A DNA stretch of 64,000 nt from assembly GCF_007997015.1 (NCBI RefSeq), contig NZ_VOSM01000001.1, positions 124,001 to 188,000 on the forward strand, given 5' to 3'. Source of the DNA: Lujinxingia vulgaris (GTDB lineage: Bacteria > Myxococcota_A > Bradymonadia > Bradymonadales > Bradymonadaceae). Made by a program: the position numbers and the translations under genes. The notes beneath the pieces are model-generated. The model was not told the DNA's origin, made no database searches, and saw only the letters and a list, made by a program, of their open reading frames with translations. Below, one piece after another: positions 42,457-51,289 of the stretch (position 1 is its first letter; each line of letters begins with the position of its first letter).

Positions 42457-43413
42457 ATGGGAGTGACGGGGGGCAGCGTTGTGTCGGTGGGGTTGATCGG
42501 CACCAGGGGGCGAACGGTGGAGTCGCTGGCGGCGATGCTGGAGGTCGGCGGCTATGAGGTCCGCGGCGCGCCGCGCGGCGATGTCTGCGAGGCGCTGGGG
42601 ACGCTCCAGGAGCAGTGCCAGGCGGTGGTGGTCGAGGCGATCGCCTCCTCGGGGCTCAGTGAGGCGCTGGAGGGGCTGGCCCGTCGGGGGCAGGGCACAG
42701 GCATTGTGGCGGTGACCGACGCGCGTGAGGTGGGGTTGCGGGTGCGCCTTGTGGAGGCGGGCGTGGGCGATGTGGTGGCACGTCCACTGGCCGGCGCGGA
42801 GCTTCTGGCGCGCGTGGCGCGGCTCTGCGCGATGACCTCACCCGGCCTTCGCGGCGATCTGCAGGTGGCTGGATTGAGCGAGGTGCTGATGCTCCTGCAT
42901 CAACAACGCGCCACCGGCGAGCTCAAGGTTCGCACCGATCGTTTCTCGGCGCGGGTGTGGCTTGCGCGAGGAACGCTTCTGGGCGCGCGCGCAAGCCAGG
43001 GGCTCTGGGGCGAGAAGGCGCTCTTTCGAGTGCTGCGCAGGGTGGAAGAGGCTGCGGGCACTTTTGAGTTTTATGAGGGCGCGCCGGACCCCTCCGACCT
43101 GGGAGCGGCGAGTTTTGATCCGCTCCCGACCTTGATCCTGCGAGCGGCGCAGCATGCCGATGAGTTTCGCGCGATCTACGCGCTGCTTCCGGCCGGGCCA
43201 TTGAGGCTGGCCTCCTCCCTGACCTATAATGAGCGCTGCGCGGAGGTGTATCGCCTTCTTCAGCGCATCCCCACCCGAAGCTGGAGCGTCGATGCGCTCA
43301 TCGACGCCAGCCCCATGCTCGATCTGGAGGTCGCCCGGCAGCTGCACGAGGCGCTCACCCATCACGAGGTTTGCTGTGACCCACCCGCTCGCCACGACCC
43401 TGCAGGATGTTGA
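42457..43413 (+). CDS. Degenerate receiver-DUF4388 (PATAN) protein
   Basis: A 318-residue protein. Residues 10-125 resemble a response-regulator receiver (VVSVGLIGTRGRTVESLAAM, GIVAVTDAREVGLRVRLVEA, DVVARPLAGAELLARV), but the phosphoacceptor Asp position reads VVVEAIAS, so it is probably not phosphorylated. DUF4388 follows at about 130-230 (LRGDLQVAGLSEVLMLLHQQ, RATGELKVR). Such proteins are common in Myxococcota polarity and motility signalling. ATG 42457 is preferred over GTG 42385. The stop is followed at once by the SDR gene, so the two are coupled. Confidence 0.78.
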   Translation: MGVTGGSVVSVGLIGTRGRTVESLAAMLEVGGYEVRGAPRGDVCEALGTLQEQCQAVVVEAIASSGLSEALEGLARRGQGTGIVAVTDAREVGLRVRLVEAGVGDVVARPLAGAELLARVARLCAMTSPGLRGDLQVAGLSEVLMLLHQQRATGELKVRTDRFSARVWLARGTLLGARASQGLWGEKALFRVLRRVEEAAGTFEFYEGAPDPSDLGAASFDPLPTLILRAAQHADEFRAIYALLPAGPLRLASSLTYNERCAEVYRLLQRIPTRSWSVDALIDASPMLDLEVARQLHEALTHHEVCCDPPARHDPAGC

Positions 43414-43414
43414 T

Positions 43415-44293
43415 ATGCGCACCCAGCGCTGCCTGGTGCTCGGCGCTGGCGGAAGGCTGGGAGGGCATCTTGTGGCCGAGCTCAGCCGGCGCGGGTGGCC
43501 GACGCGGGCGCTGCGTCGGTGGCAGTCGGCTCCTCCCGCCGCGCGACTTGGCGGGGTCGAGGATGCCGTCGGCGACATCTTCGATGCCGTGTCGTTGACT
43601 CAGGCGCTGGCCGGGGTCAACCACGTCTTTTATTGCGTGGCTCCCGAGCCCGAGAGTCCCGGTGGATCAAAGATGGGTCGGGCGGTGGAGGGGATCCGAA
43701 GAACCCTGGAGGCCGCGCGTGGCGCGGGCGTCGACCGCATCGTTGTGGTCAGCTGCGCCAGCACGCTTGCGCGGGTTCCTCCCGGCAAACTCGCCGATGA
43801 GCGCGGACATTACCTTCCCGGCTCCGGCGATGATCTGGACCTGGAGTGTAAGTATGCCGTCGAGCAGGAGTGCTACCGCTACTTCGCTGACGGCATGGAC
43901 ATCGTGATGGTGTTGCCCACCCTGATGGTGGGGCCGGGCGTCGACCTCACGCCCTTCGCCGCCCTCGATGTTCCGGATGAGCAGCCCCTCAACATCGTCG
44001 ATGTGCGCCAGGTGGCGTTTGCGACCGCCCAGGCCCTGACGCTCGCGCGTAGCGGAGAGCGCTACATCATCGGCGGCAAAAACGCGGTCGCCGCCGATGT
44101 TTTTCAAGGGTGGTCCCCCGCCTCACCGCGGTGGTTGCGCCGCGATGCGCTCCCCCGTGATCGGGCGATTGTCCAGCGAGGCCAGTGGGTTAGCAGCGCA
44201 AAGGCGCATCACGACCTGGACCTGGGCGCGCATACGGCTCCCGCCGAAGACGCTAACGAGGGTGTGCTCCATGGCGAGGCCGTGGAGCGTTGA
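43415..44293 (+). CDS. Atypical SDR/NmrA-like NAD(P)-binding protein
   Basis: A 292-residue protein with N-terminal nucleotide-binding CLVLGAGGRLGGHLVAELSR, then VEDAVGDIFDAVSLTQALAG and FYCVAPEPES, as in atypical SDRs. The active-site region shows CASTLARVPPG and KYAVEQECYRY, so a K or Y may remain but the classical YxxxK is altered. The substrate is unknown. It starts 1 base after the DUF4388 stop; GTG at 43376 with GAGG 6 bases upstream is an alternative start overlapping the upstream gene. The last 65 residues have no family likeness. A similar SDR lies at 51290-52198. Confidence 0.75.
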   Translation: MRTQRCLVLGAGGRLGGHLVAELSRRGWPTRALRRWQSAPPAARLGGVEDAVGDIFDAVSLTQALAGVNHVFYCVAPEPESPGGSKMGRAVEGIRRTLEAARGAGVDRIVVVSCASTLARVPPGKLADERGHYLPGSGDDLDLECKYAVEQECYRYFADGMDIVMVLPTLMVGPGVDLTPFAALDVPDEQPLNIVDVRQVAFATAQALTLARSGERYIIGGKNAVAADVFQGWSPASPRWLRRDALPRDRAIVQRGQWVSSAKAHHDLDLGAHTAPAEDANEGVLHGEAVER

Positions 44294-44308
44294 GGAGGGA
44301 GCGGGCGC

Positions 44309-46324
44309 CTACACGGAACGGTAGTTTCGCCCGGGTTCAATGCGACAGCGGCCTTCGCGTTTTGCGCGTAAGAGGCGGGCGTCAGCCACGCTGAGCAGCG
44401 CCTCGGTGTCCTGACCATCCTGCGGGAAACAGGCCAGCCCCGCGCTGAAACTCACCGAGAAACGCTCCCCATCCCCACCCTCAAAGCGCATCGCATAAAA
44501 CTCATCAAGGACCCGCCGCAGCGCCAGCGTGGAGGTCTCCAGGCCCTCGTCGACCAGAACGATGACAAACTCCTCCCCGCCCCAGCGCGCCCGAAGATCT
44601 TCGATGCGAAAGCGATCTTGCAGCAGCCGCCCCAGCGTGGCGAGTACCCGGTCGCCCACCAGGTGGCCGTGGCGGTCGTTGACCTCTTTAAAATGATCCA
44701 CATCGAGGATCGCGAAGACCAGGCGTCGCCGTCGTCGGGTCACCTCGGACATGCGCGCGGCCAGCTGCTCGAGAAAGGGACGCCGGGTCAGCAGGCCGGT
44801 GAGCAGATCGCGATCGGATCGCTCCTGAGCCTGACGGGCGCGCTCCAGGCGCACGCTCAGGCGCACGACCAGCTCGTGAGGGGAGATCGCCACATCGATG
44901 AAGTCATCGGCGCCGGCCTGGTAGGCCGCGATGCGGGCCTCGGGCGTGCTCTCGGCCGCAAAAATGACGATGGGCACCTCTCGCCAGCTCGCGACCGCGC
45001 GCAGCGATCGGCAAAGATCGGTCGTGGCGACCTCCGCAAGCTCGGTGCTCAAAAGCACAAGGTCAGGGCGATGATGTTCCAGCGCCTCGAAGATCGTGCG
45101 CGCGTCGGGCAGGTAATGAATCGCCATATCGCGCTCGCCAAGCTGCTGCGCAACGCGTGTGGCAAACACCCCCTGAGGGTCGACCACCATCACGCTCGCC
45201 AGCAGTGCGCGCCGGCTTGTGGCCAGGCGTCTGGCGATCTGCGAGAAACTCACCGCGCTCACCGGACGTGTCGCGATATGCGACGCGCCGGCCCACAGCC
45301 CCTGGACGCGATCCAGGGTGTCCGGGACATCGCTGACCAGCGCCAGCGGCAGGTGCGCCAGATGTGAGGCGCGCTGCAGGGCCGTCATGCTCTCGGTGAG
45401 CTCTTTGCGGGAGATGCCTTCCTGGATCGTGAGCACGACGCCGGCCAGAAGAGGTGTCTGCACCTTGTTGATCGCCTCGTCGACAGAAGTTGCGGTGCGA
45501 ACGCGGATCATAAACTGTTCGGCAAAACGCTCGATCTGACGCAGGTAATTCGGATCGTCGTCGATCACCACCACGGTCAGCGCGCGCCCCAGGCTCTCGG
45601 TGGTGAGCATCGTCTCGGGATCGTCGAGCTGAGCGGCGCGCACGCGGGCTCGCAGGGTCTCGAAGAGCGCGGCGGCAGCCTGCTGGAAGTGCGCGTCTGG
45701 CGAAGCGGATGCGGTGGCCTCGGCCAGGGACTCCAACTCTTCGAGGGGACGGGCAACGTCGTTGAGCTGGTGGTGGCGCGCGGCGGCTCGCACCGGACCT
45801 GTGGCCTGCGCGAGCGTCCGCGCAGAGAGCGCTCCTCGCGCCACATCTTCGGCCAGCTGACTGAGGTGGGCGATCTCTTCATCGAGGCGCTCGATGAACT
45901 CATGGCGTTTGCTGCTCTCTTCGAGCATCGCCACGGAGTCTTCATGCAGCGAGCCACCGGGCTCGGGGAGCGCCTGAAGTTGCACTCGCCGGTGCTTGAG
46001 CGCATCGACGATCACGTCGATCGAGGCATCGGCAGGCACCCACGCATCGGCGTGTTCAGATTCCCCCAGGGTGAGGATCGTGAACGGGAGGTGGTGCGCT
46101 TTGATGTGTGCGAGCGCCTCGAGAATCGCGGGCGTAAGGAGCGCGGCCTCAATGATCACGACCGACGCGTCTTCGGGCAGCCCCTCCGTCAGCTCCGAGG
46201 CTGCGAGATGGGTCAGCGCGATCGCTTCTCTGGCGAGCGCTTCGCGGAGCTCCGCAAGCCGCGGATCCCCCTTCTGACTCACCATCACCACGTGTCGCAT
46301 CTCAGCCTTCATGCATCCGATCAT
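44309..46324 (-). CDS. Multi-receiver diguanylate cyclase (GGEEF)
   Basis: A 671-residue signalling protein: a variable N-terminal receiver-like domain (1-115), an Hpt-like or helical segment (about 130-245), two receiver-like domains (TVVVIDDDPNYLRQIERFAE and SVMVVDPQGVFATRVAQQLG), and a C-terminal GGDEF domain. The active site reads GGEEF at 582-586 and the inhibitory site RIED is at 573-576, five residues upstream, so it should make c-di-GMP with product inhibition. No transmembrane segment. The start is uncertain: MRHVV at 46300, with GAAGG 5 bases upstream, is possible. c-di-GMP would fit control of the pilus and gliding genes in the window. Confidence 0.88.
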   Translation of the reverse strand: MIGCMKAEMRHVVMVSQKGDPRLAELREALAREAIALTHLAASELTEGLPEDASVVIIEAALLTPAILEALAHIKAHHLPFTILTLGESEHADAWVPADASIDVIVDALKHRRVQLQALPEPGGSLHEDSVAMLEESSKRHEFIERLDEEIAHLSQLAEDVARGALSARTLAQATGPVRAAARHHQLNDVARPLEELESLAEATASASPDAHFQQAAAALFETLRARVRAAQLDDPETMLTTESLGRALTVVVIDDDPNYLRQIERFAEQFMIRVRTATSVDEAINKVQTPLLAGVVLTIQEGISRKELTESMTALQRASHLAHLPLALVSDVPDTLDRVQGLWAGASHIATRPVSAVSFSQIARRLATSRRALLASVMVVDPQGVFATRVAQQLGERDMAIHYLPDARTIFEALEHHRPDLVLLSTELAEVATTDLCRSLRAVASWREVPIVIFAAESTPEARIAAYQAGADDFIDVAISPHELVVRLSVRLERARQAQERSDRDLLTGLLTRRPFLEQLAARMSEVTRRRRRLVFAILDVDHFKEVNDRHGHLVGDRVLATLGRLLQDRFRIEDLRARWGGEEFVIVLVDEGLETSTLALRRVLDEFYAMRFEGGDGERFSVSFSAGLACFPQDGQDTEALLSVADARLLRAKREGRCRIEPGRNYRSV

Positions 46325-46359
46325 TTACCATTGGAGGGCAGCTCGCATACGACGCACCG

Positions 46360-46405
46360 AGGCGTCGCAGCGTCCATCGGGTGAAGTTAAACGGTCGCGA
46401 CGCCT
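46360..46405. promoter_or_regulatory. Inverted repeat upstream of the GGDEF gene
   Basis: AGGCGTCGC at 46360-46368 and GCGACGCCT at 46397-46405 are perfect 9-bp arms around a 28-base loop. It lies in the 106-base gap between the GGDEF start and the end of the PhnC-PhnE gene. Either an operator for the GGDEF gene or a terminator-like structure for the transporter; no T-run is present. Confidence 0.3.
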
Positions 46406-46430
46406 ATTCCACCCTCTTTGTAAGTTCGTG

Positions 46431-48035
46431 TTAGCCGGCCAGTCGCGCGCGCAGGCGAGAACTCGCCGCGTCGAGCACGGTGACCACCGCCAGCAGAAAG
46501 AGCAGGGCAGTGGCCGCCCGGTCGTACTGGAAGTTGTTGATGTAGGTGTAGAGGTAAAACCCGATGCCGCCTGCGCCGACCACCCCCAGGATGGAGGCCG
46601 CCCGCACATTGTACTCCAGCATGTAGAGCGTGTAGCCCAGCATCAGCGGCAGCACCTGCGGGAAGACCCCGAATCGAAAGCGCTGCAAGGGGGTTGCGCC
46701 CACGGTTCGCAGCGCCTGAAGAGGCCGAGGATCGATGGACTCGATGCCCTCGTAGTAGAATTTGCCCAGGTAGCCGGCCGCGTAAAAGGTCAGCGCCAGG
46801 ATCCCGGGAAAGGGCCCCAGCCCCACAATCGCCACAAAGAAAAGTCCCCAGATGATGCTGGGGATGGTGCGAAGCAGGTTGAGGATCAGGCGGGCCACGA
46901 CCTGAAAGGGGCGCGCCGAGATGTTGCGCGCGGCCAGCGTGGCGATGGGCAGTGAGACGATCGCAGCCAGCGTGGTGCCGATGAGCGCCATCTGGACCGT
47001 CTCCAGAAGGCTCTTGCCGACGTTCGCGCTCACCGAGAAGTCCGGCGGGAGCATGCGCGAGAGGAAATTGGCGGCGTGATCGGCATTTCCGAAGATGCGC
47101 GCCACCGAGAAGTCCACGCCCATCGCCGACCAGATGTAGAGGCCGGCGATCAGCAGCATGAGCACAACGTAGAAAGAGGTCTTCCCCCAGAGCCCGTCGA
47201 TAGGAAGGGGGGCAGGCGCGCTGGCGTCGCTCGGCGCGGTGGCATCGGCGGCCGCCTCGTTCACCGCGATCTCAACCTCGCCATCGGTGGCGTCGCGGCT
47301 CTCGAGCTCTTCGAGCAGGCGGCAGCCCTGATCGGGGTCGCCGTCAAAGAGAATCTCACCGTGGTGCAGCACAATGACCCGCGTGGCAAACTGGCGGGCC
47401 ATATTCAGGTCGTGCATCACCATGATCAGCGCGCGCTCCGCGCTCTGCGGGCCGCCGCCGGCAAGGCGCTCAATGGCCATGCGGGCCCAGTGCACATCGA
47501 GGCTGGCGATGGGCTCGTCGAGCAGCATCACCCGCGGGTTCTGGTGAAGCAGTCGGGCGATGGCCACGCGTTGTTGTTCTCCGCCGCTCAGGCGTGAGCT
47601 GCGCGTGTGAAGCCGCTCCCCGAGGCCGAGCTCTTCGAGCAGGGCGCGGGCCTGGTCGCGATCTTCGCCGGGAAAATGCAGCAGGCTGGACGCCGAGCGC
47701 TGGTGAAGAAGTCGGCCGCAGAGCACATTTTGAAGGGCGCTGAGCTGGGGCACCAACCCGTAGTTTTGAAAGACCAGCCCCACCTGCTCGTACATCGCCC
47801 GGGGGGGCAGCCGGCCGGCCTCCATACGGAAGCCGGCCGCCTCGACGGTGCCCGCGCTCGGGCTGAGAAGTCCGCTGAGGACGCGCATCAGCGAGGACTT
47901 GCCCCCGCCGCTGCGACCAATGATCGCCACCCGCTCACCGGCGTTGACGTCAAAGGAGATGCCGCGCAGCGCTTCCACGCGCTGCGCGTCGCGCTCATAG
48001 TTCAGCTGGAGATGTTCAACCCGTACAACGCTCAA
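46431..48035 (-). CDS. phnCE: PhnC-PhnE fused ABC transporter (ATPase plus permease)
   Basis: A 534-residue fusion. Residues 1-250 are a PhnC-type ATPase: Walker A GRSGGGKS at 40-47, LSGGEQQRVA signature, LLDEP and the MHDLN switch. After an Ala/Asp/Ser-rich linker (about 255-285) comes a PhnE-type permease with about six helices and the motif ARNISARPFQ, GATPLQRFRFGVFPQVLP, GVVGAGGIGF. In other bacteria these are separate genes. With PhnD upstream it makes a complete importer for phosphonate, phosphite or phosphate. No phn catabolic genes are near. It is 35 bases downstream of phnD. Confidence 0.9.
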   Translation of the reverse strand: MSVVRVEHLQLNYERDAQRVEALRGISFDVNAGERVAIIGRSGGGKSSLMRVLSGLLSPSAGTVEAAGFRMEAGRLPPRAMYEQVGLVFQNYGLVPQLSALQNVLCGRLLHQRSASSLLHFPGEDRDQARALLEELGLGERLHTRSSRLSGGEQQRVAIARLLHQNPRVMLLDEPIASLDVHWARMAIERLAGGGPQSAERALIMVMHDLNMARQFATRVIVLHHGEILFDGDPDQGCRLLEELESRDATDGEVEIAVNEAAADATAPSDASAPAPLPIDGLWGKTSFYVVLMLLIAGLYIWSAMGVDFSVARIFGNADHAANFLSRMLPPDFSVSANVGKSLLETVQMALIGTTLAAIVSLPIATLAARNISARPFQVVARLILNLLRTIPSIIWGLFFVAIVGLGPFPGILALTFYAAGYLGKFYYEGIESIDPRPLQALRTVGATPLQRFRFGVFPQVLPLMLGYTLYMLEYNVRAASILGVVGAGGIGFYLYTYINNFQYDRAATALLFLLAVVTVLDAASSRLRARLAG

Positions 48036-48070
48036 GGGGTGTGTCCTGCGGTGATGTGAGAGGGGATGCG

Positions 48071-49024
48071 TTAGAAGCGCGCTTCAAAACCGACCAGGTC
48101 GCGCATGCGCTTCAACTCGCCGACATGCTCTTCGTGGCCACGCGCGATGATGCTCTCGGCGCCGTAGACGCTCTTGAGCAGCTCGGCGTTCTCCGGCTCA
48201 TTGAGCGCCAGGAGGGCGTCGCGCACCTTGTCTTTGACCTCCTGGGGGAGGTCGCCGCGAATGGCGATACCATGGGTAGGCACCGGGCCCTGGCGTTCAA
48301 TCACTTTGACTTTGGCGCGCTGCTCCTCATCGAGGTACTGCTCCAGCGCGTAGTCGGAGGCGGCCGCCGCGTCAACCTGGCCATTAACCAGGGCGAGCAG
48401 CGCCTGCTGATAGCCGCCGGCGTAGGTGACGTTGCCGAAGAACTCGGTCGGGTCCTGGTCGGCCGTCAGGTGACCCTCGTCGATGACCTTGCCCAGCGGG
48501 AAGAGGTAGCCCGAGGTGGAGGTCGGCGAGGTAAACGCGATGGAGCGGCCCTTAAGGTCGGCGATGGACTCGATGTCGCTGTCGGCCAGGGCGTACCACT
48601 GCGAGTAGTAGAAGGGGTTTCCACCGCGCTCTTCAACGACGAGCAGCTCGACGCCGGCGTTCTCATGGGCGACCAGGTAGGGAAGACCGCTGAAGTAGGC
48701 GACATCGGCGTTATCCGAGCGCAGCGCCTCAACCACCGCCGAGTAGTTCGTCGGAAGGAAGATCTCGACCTCGTAGCCGGTCTGCTCCTCGATGAACTCC
48801 GCCATGCGTTCGGCGTCGAGCTCCAGGCCCTCCGGGTTTTCCTGCGGCTGGAAGGCGAAGGTCAGCTCGATCTCTTCTGCGGCTTCTTCTTCGGTGGCCT
48901 CGGCGGCCTCTTCGGTGACTTCGGCCGGCTCGGCCTCCTCTTTTTCACAGGCGGTCAGCGCGAGGCTGGCACCCAGGAGAAGTGCGAGCGAGGGGCGATG
49001 AAGTCGATTGATGTGTGCCATCAT
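48071..49024 (-). CDS. phnD: PhnD-like substrate-binding lipoprotein
   Basis: A 317-residue lipoprotein (lipobox LTAC) with an acidic linker (Glu/Ala-rich) and the PhnD domain: LPTNYSAVVEALRSDNADVA, YFSGLPYLVA, GRSIAFTSPTSTSGYLFP, GGYQQALLALVNGQVDAAAA. It delivers phosphonate, phosphite or phosphate to the PhnC-PhnE protein. The ATG at 49024 follows GAGGA by about 7 bases and is chosen over the TTG at 49030. A Fur-like site lies about 110 bases upstream. Confidence 0.9.
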   Translation of the reverse strand: MMAHINRLHRPSLALLLGASLALTACEKEEAEPAEVTEEAAEATEEEAAEEIELTFAFQPQENPEGLELDAERMAEFIEEQTGYEVEIFLPTNYSAVVEALRSDNADVAYFSGLPYLVAHENAGVELLVVEERGGNPFYYSQWYALADSDIESIADLKGRSIAFTSPTSTSGYLFPLGKVIDEGHLTADQDPTEFFGNVTYAGGYQQALLALVNGQVDAAAASDYALEQYLDEEQRAKVKVIERQGPVPTHGIAIRGDLPQEVKDKVRDALLALNEPENAELLKSVYGAESIIARGHEEHVGELKRMRDLVGFEARF

Positions 49025-49134
49025 ATGCAATCCTCAGAGATAAGGAGAGAGACAGCGCCGGGGCGAAGCTCGCCCGACGCACCAGATTTGACCGTCATAG
49101 ATGAGCGCTGGTGCGTCAGACGTCAATGAGAAAT

Positions 49135-49149
49135 TGATAATTGATTTCA
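49135..49149. promoter_or_regulatory. Fur-like box upstream of phnD
   Basis: TGATAATTGATTTCA matches 11 of 14 arm positions of the 7-1-7 consensus TGATAATnATTATCA and sits in a local AT-rich patch. It overlaps the perfect palindrome AATTGATTTCAATT. On the minus strand a possible TTGACG (-35) lies just downstream. So the transporter may be regulated by a Fur-family protein. Confidence 0.45.
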
Positions 49150-49234
49150 ATTAGGGGTGTTTGCCAGCCATGCGCAGAGCAACACAGGCCGACACCGAGA
49201 TGTCAGCCTGTGCTGCGTGCATGCTGGCATCTCC

Positions 49235-49257
49235 CGGCTCCCTGCAGGGGGGAGCCG
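49235..49257 (-). terminator. Hairpin after the HPPD gene
   Basis: CGGCTCCC and GGGAGCCG form an 8-bp stem 14-36 bases after the HPPD stop on the minus strand. There is no T-run, so termination is uncertain. Confidence 0.35.
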
Positions 49258-49270
49258 AGAGAACGCGCGA

Positions 49271-50413
49271 TCAGACGCGACCGCGCTCCACCTGGTCACG
49301 CTCGATGGCCTCAAAGAGGGCGCGGAAGTTGCCGCCGCCGAAGCCCTGGTCGCCCTTGCGCTGAATCAGCTCGATGAAGAAGGGGCCAGCCTCGGGCTGG
49401 TCGTAGTAGATCGCCGCTTCTTTCATGAAGATCTGCAGGAGGTACTTCTCGTCGGCGCCGTCGACCAGGATGCCGTGGTCTTTGAGCACGTCGTAGTCCT
49501 CATCGATCTTGGAGACTCCCTGCTCGGCCATGCGGCCCGGGGCGGCGTCGTAGTAGCTCGGCGGGGTGTAGAGGAACTCCACGCCCTTGGCCTCCATCTC
49601 TTTGATGGAGCCGATGATGTCGTCGAGGTTGAACGCCGCGTGCTGAACACCGCCACCGCCGAAGTCTTCGAGGTACTTCTGGATCTGGGAGGCGTTGAAG
49701 AAGGGGCGCTGCGGCTCGTTGTTGGCGAACTTGATGCCGCCTTCCGGATCCCACATCACGATCGACTTCAGACCGGAGCCGGACTGACGGGTGGGGTCGA
49801 CATCGCTGGTGTGGAAGGCGATGTCCCAGAACTGCTCCATGCCCAGCACGTCGCGGAACCAGTCGACCAGGGGCTTGAGCGTGCGCACGTTGGAGGTGAG
49901 GTGATCGATGGTGGTGAAGTTGAAGCGGTTGTTGCCGCCGGTGTTCACCGTCTCAAAGCCGGCGTCGTAATCGGTGTAGCCCTTCTTCTCGACGAAGCCG
50001 TAGGTGGTGTTACCCAGGGGCGTGGCGATCTCAAAGGAGCGACGGGTGCCGCCGCCAGCTTCTTCGGTGCGGATCTCGTCGATAAAGGTGGCGCCGCGCT
50101 CTTCGAGGCGCTTCCAGGCTTCTTCGATATTCTGGACGGCGAAGTTGACGGTGCCGATGCCCGCGGTGTGGAACTTGCGGTGGTAGGCCGCCCAGCTGTC
50201 CTCGCGCTGCGACTCGACGCACTCAATGATGATGTCGCCGGCGGCGTAGACTTCCGCCTTATCACCGGTCTTCTCTTCCCAGGCCGGGGTGGAACGGGCG
50301 ACGAGCGTGAAGTCCAGCATATCGACGTAGAACTTGCGGCTGCGCTCCAGATCGAGCGTGACAAAACGAAGACCGTCGTAGCCGGTGATGCCGAGGTTCT
50401 TAATTTGCGACAT
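49271..50413 (-). CDS. hppD: 4-hydroxyphenylpyruvate dioxygenase
   Basis: A 380-residue HPPD. It catalyses the conversion of 4-hydroxyphenylpyruvate to homogentisate in tyrosine breakdown. Two VOC domains are present; the iron ligands are seen as the His in TIDHLTSNV, the His in VQHAAFNLDD and the Glu in FFIELIQRKG. The start is ATG 50413 (MSQIKNLGITGYDGLRFVTL), with CTGGAGG about 6 bases upstream, over a longer open frame. The rest of the tyrosine pathway is not in the window. The gene is a single unit on the minus strand. Confidence 0.95.
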   Translation of the reverse strand: MSQIKNLGITGYDGLRFVTLDLERSRKFYVDMLDFTLVARSTPAWEEKTGDKAEVYAAGDIIIECVESQREDSWAAYHRKFHTAGIGTVNFAVQNIEEAWKRLEERGATFIDEIRTEEAGGGTRRSFEIATPLGNTTYGFVEKKGYTDYDAGFETVNTGGNNRFNFTTIDHLTSNVRTLKPLVDWFRDVLGMEQFWDIAFHTSDVDPTRQSGSGLKSIVMWDPEGGIKFANNEPQRPFFNASQIQKYLEDFGGGGVQHAAFNLDDIIGSIKEMEAKGVEFLYTPPSYYDAAPGRMAEQGVSKIDEDYDVLKDHGILVDGADEKYLLQIFMKEAAIYYDQPEAGPFFIELIQRKGDQGFGGGNFRALFEAIERDQVERGRV

Positions 50414-50604
50414 GTGCGCCTCCAGAGTGTGAGGGGTAGAAGCCGTTGAGTGGTGCGCGAGCAGCCCGAGGGACCGCTGCCTCAACGTGCCGGGGGGATA
50501 AGCCGCCGATCGAACTAGCCTAATGTTGCACCCCTGTAAAGACGGTGCTTTGTTGGGGCGAACACGTTGGCTCGAAGCAAGTGCGGCAACATCTTTCGTC
50601 GAGT

Positions 50605-51207
50605 TTAGTCGAAGTGGAAGTCGAACCAGCGCCCCTCCCGATAACAGGTGCGCAGGGCGTCGAAGATGGCGCGGGCAGGCTCAACGCCGCGATCGTCGAA
50701 GGTCTCGTCGTCGTCGAAAAAGCGCGAGATGTCGCCGCGTTTCTGCTGCCGATACTCCAGGGCCTTGGCAAGCATCTGGATGCGGTCGGCGACTTTGACG
50801 ATGCGGGCCTCCAGGGTCTTGCCTTCGCGGTACTCGCGGTAGGCGTCGCGCCAGGAGGGCAGGGTGGCCAGGATGTGATCGGCGGCCTGTTCCTCGGCCC
50901 GGTCGACCGCCTCTTTGCCGAGGAGTTGCTTGACCGGGCGCGGGAGGTCGGTGAGCATCGCCTCGCTTAAGTCGTGGACCAGCGCGATGCGCATCACTCG
51001 CTCGGCGTCAGGCGTAGGCTCGGGGTGGTGATCGGCCAGCCACAACGCGACGAGCATCACGCCGTGAACGTGGGCGGCGATCGATTCGGGTCGCTCCACC
51101 CCGCAGATCTGCCAGCCGGTTCGTGGCAGCGCCTCCAGACGTTCGGCGCGGCTGAGCAGCCTCAATAGATCGTTGGCGTTGCCGGGCGCCGGGCGCTGAT
51201 CGTTCAT
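50605..51207 (-). CDS. HD-domain phosphohydrolase (YfbR/HDDC2-like)
   Basis: A 200-residue HD-fold hydrolase: the metal site shows His in ESIAAHVHGV, HD in RIALVHDLSEAMLTDLPRP, and a late Asp in IVKVADRIQMLAKALEYRQQ. This is the HDDC2/YfbR type, which usually acts as a 5'-deoxynucleotidase. ATG 51207 is chosen because GGAG lies about 6 bases upstream; a longer frame to 51240 exists. It is divergent from an SDR gene 82 bases away and precedes HPPD on the same strand by 190 bases. Confidence 0.87.
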   Translation of the reverse strand: MNDQRPAPGNANDLLRLLSRAERLEALPRTGWQICGVERPESIAAHVHGVMLVALWLADHHPEPTPDAERVMRIALVHDLSEAMLTDLPRPVKQLLGKEAVDRAEEQAADHILATLPSWRDAYREYREGKTLEARIVKVADRIQMLAKALEYRQQKRGDISRFFDDDETFDDRGVEPARAIFDALRTCYREGRWFDFHFD

Positions 51208-51289
51208 CGTTTCTCCGGTGGGGCGTTTAGGGGCCGGCAAGCGCGACCCTGGACATAGAGCGACCGGAAGTTTGAACAGTGAGACGCAG

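Noticed and set aside
44090..44293. Frameshift near the end of the SDR gene
   Set aside because: The last 65 residues are unlike SDRs and another frame reads a short plausible C-terminus, but third-position GC of the annotated frame is acceptable, so I leave it as one gene.
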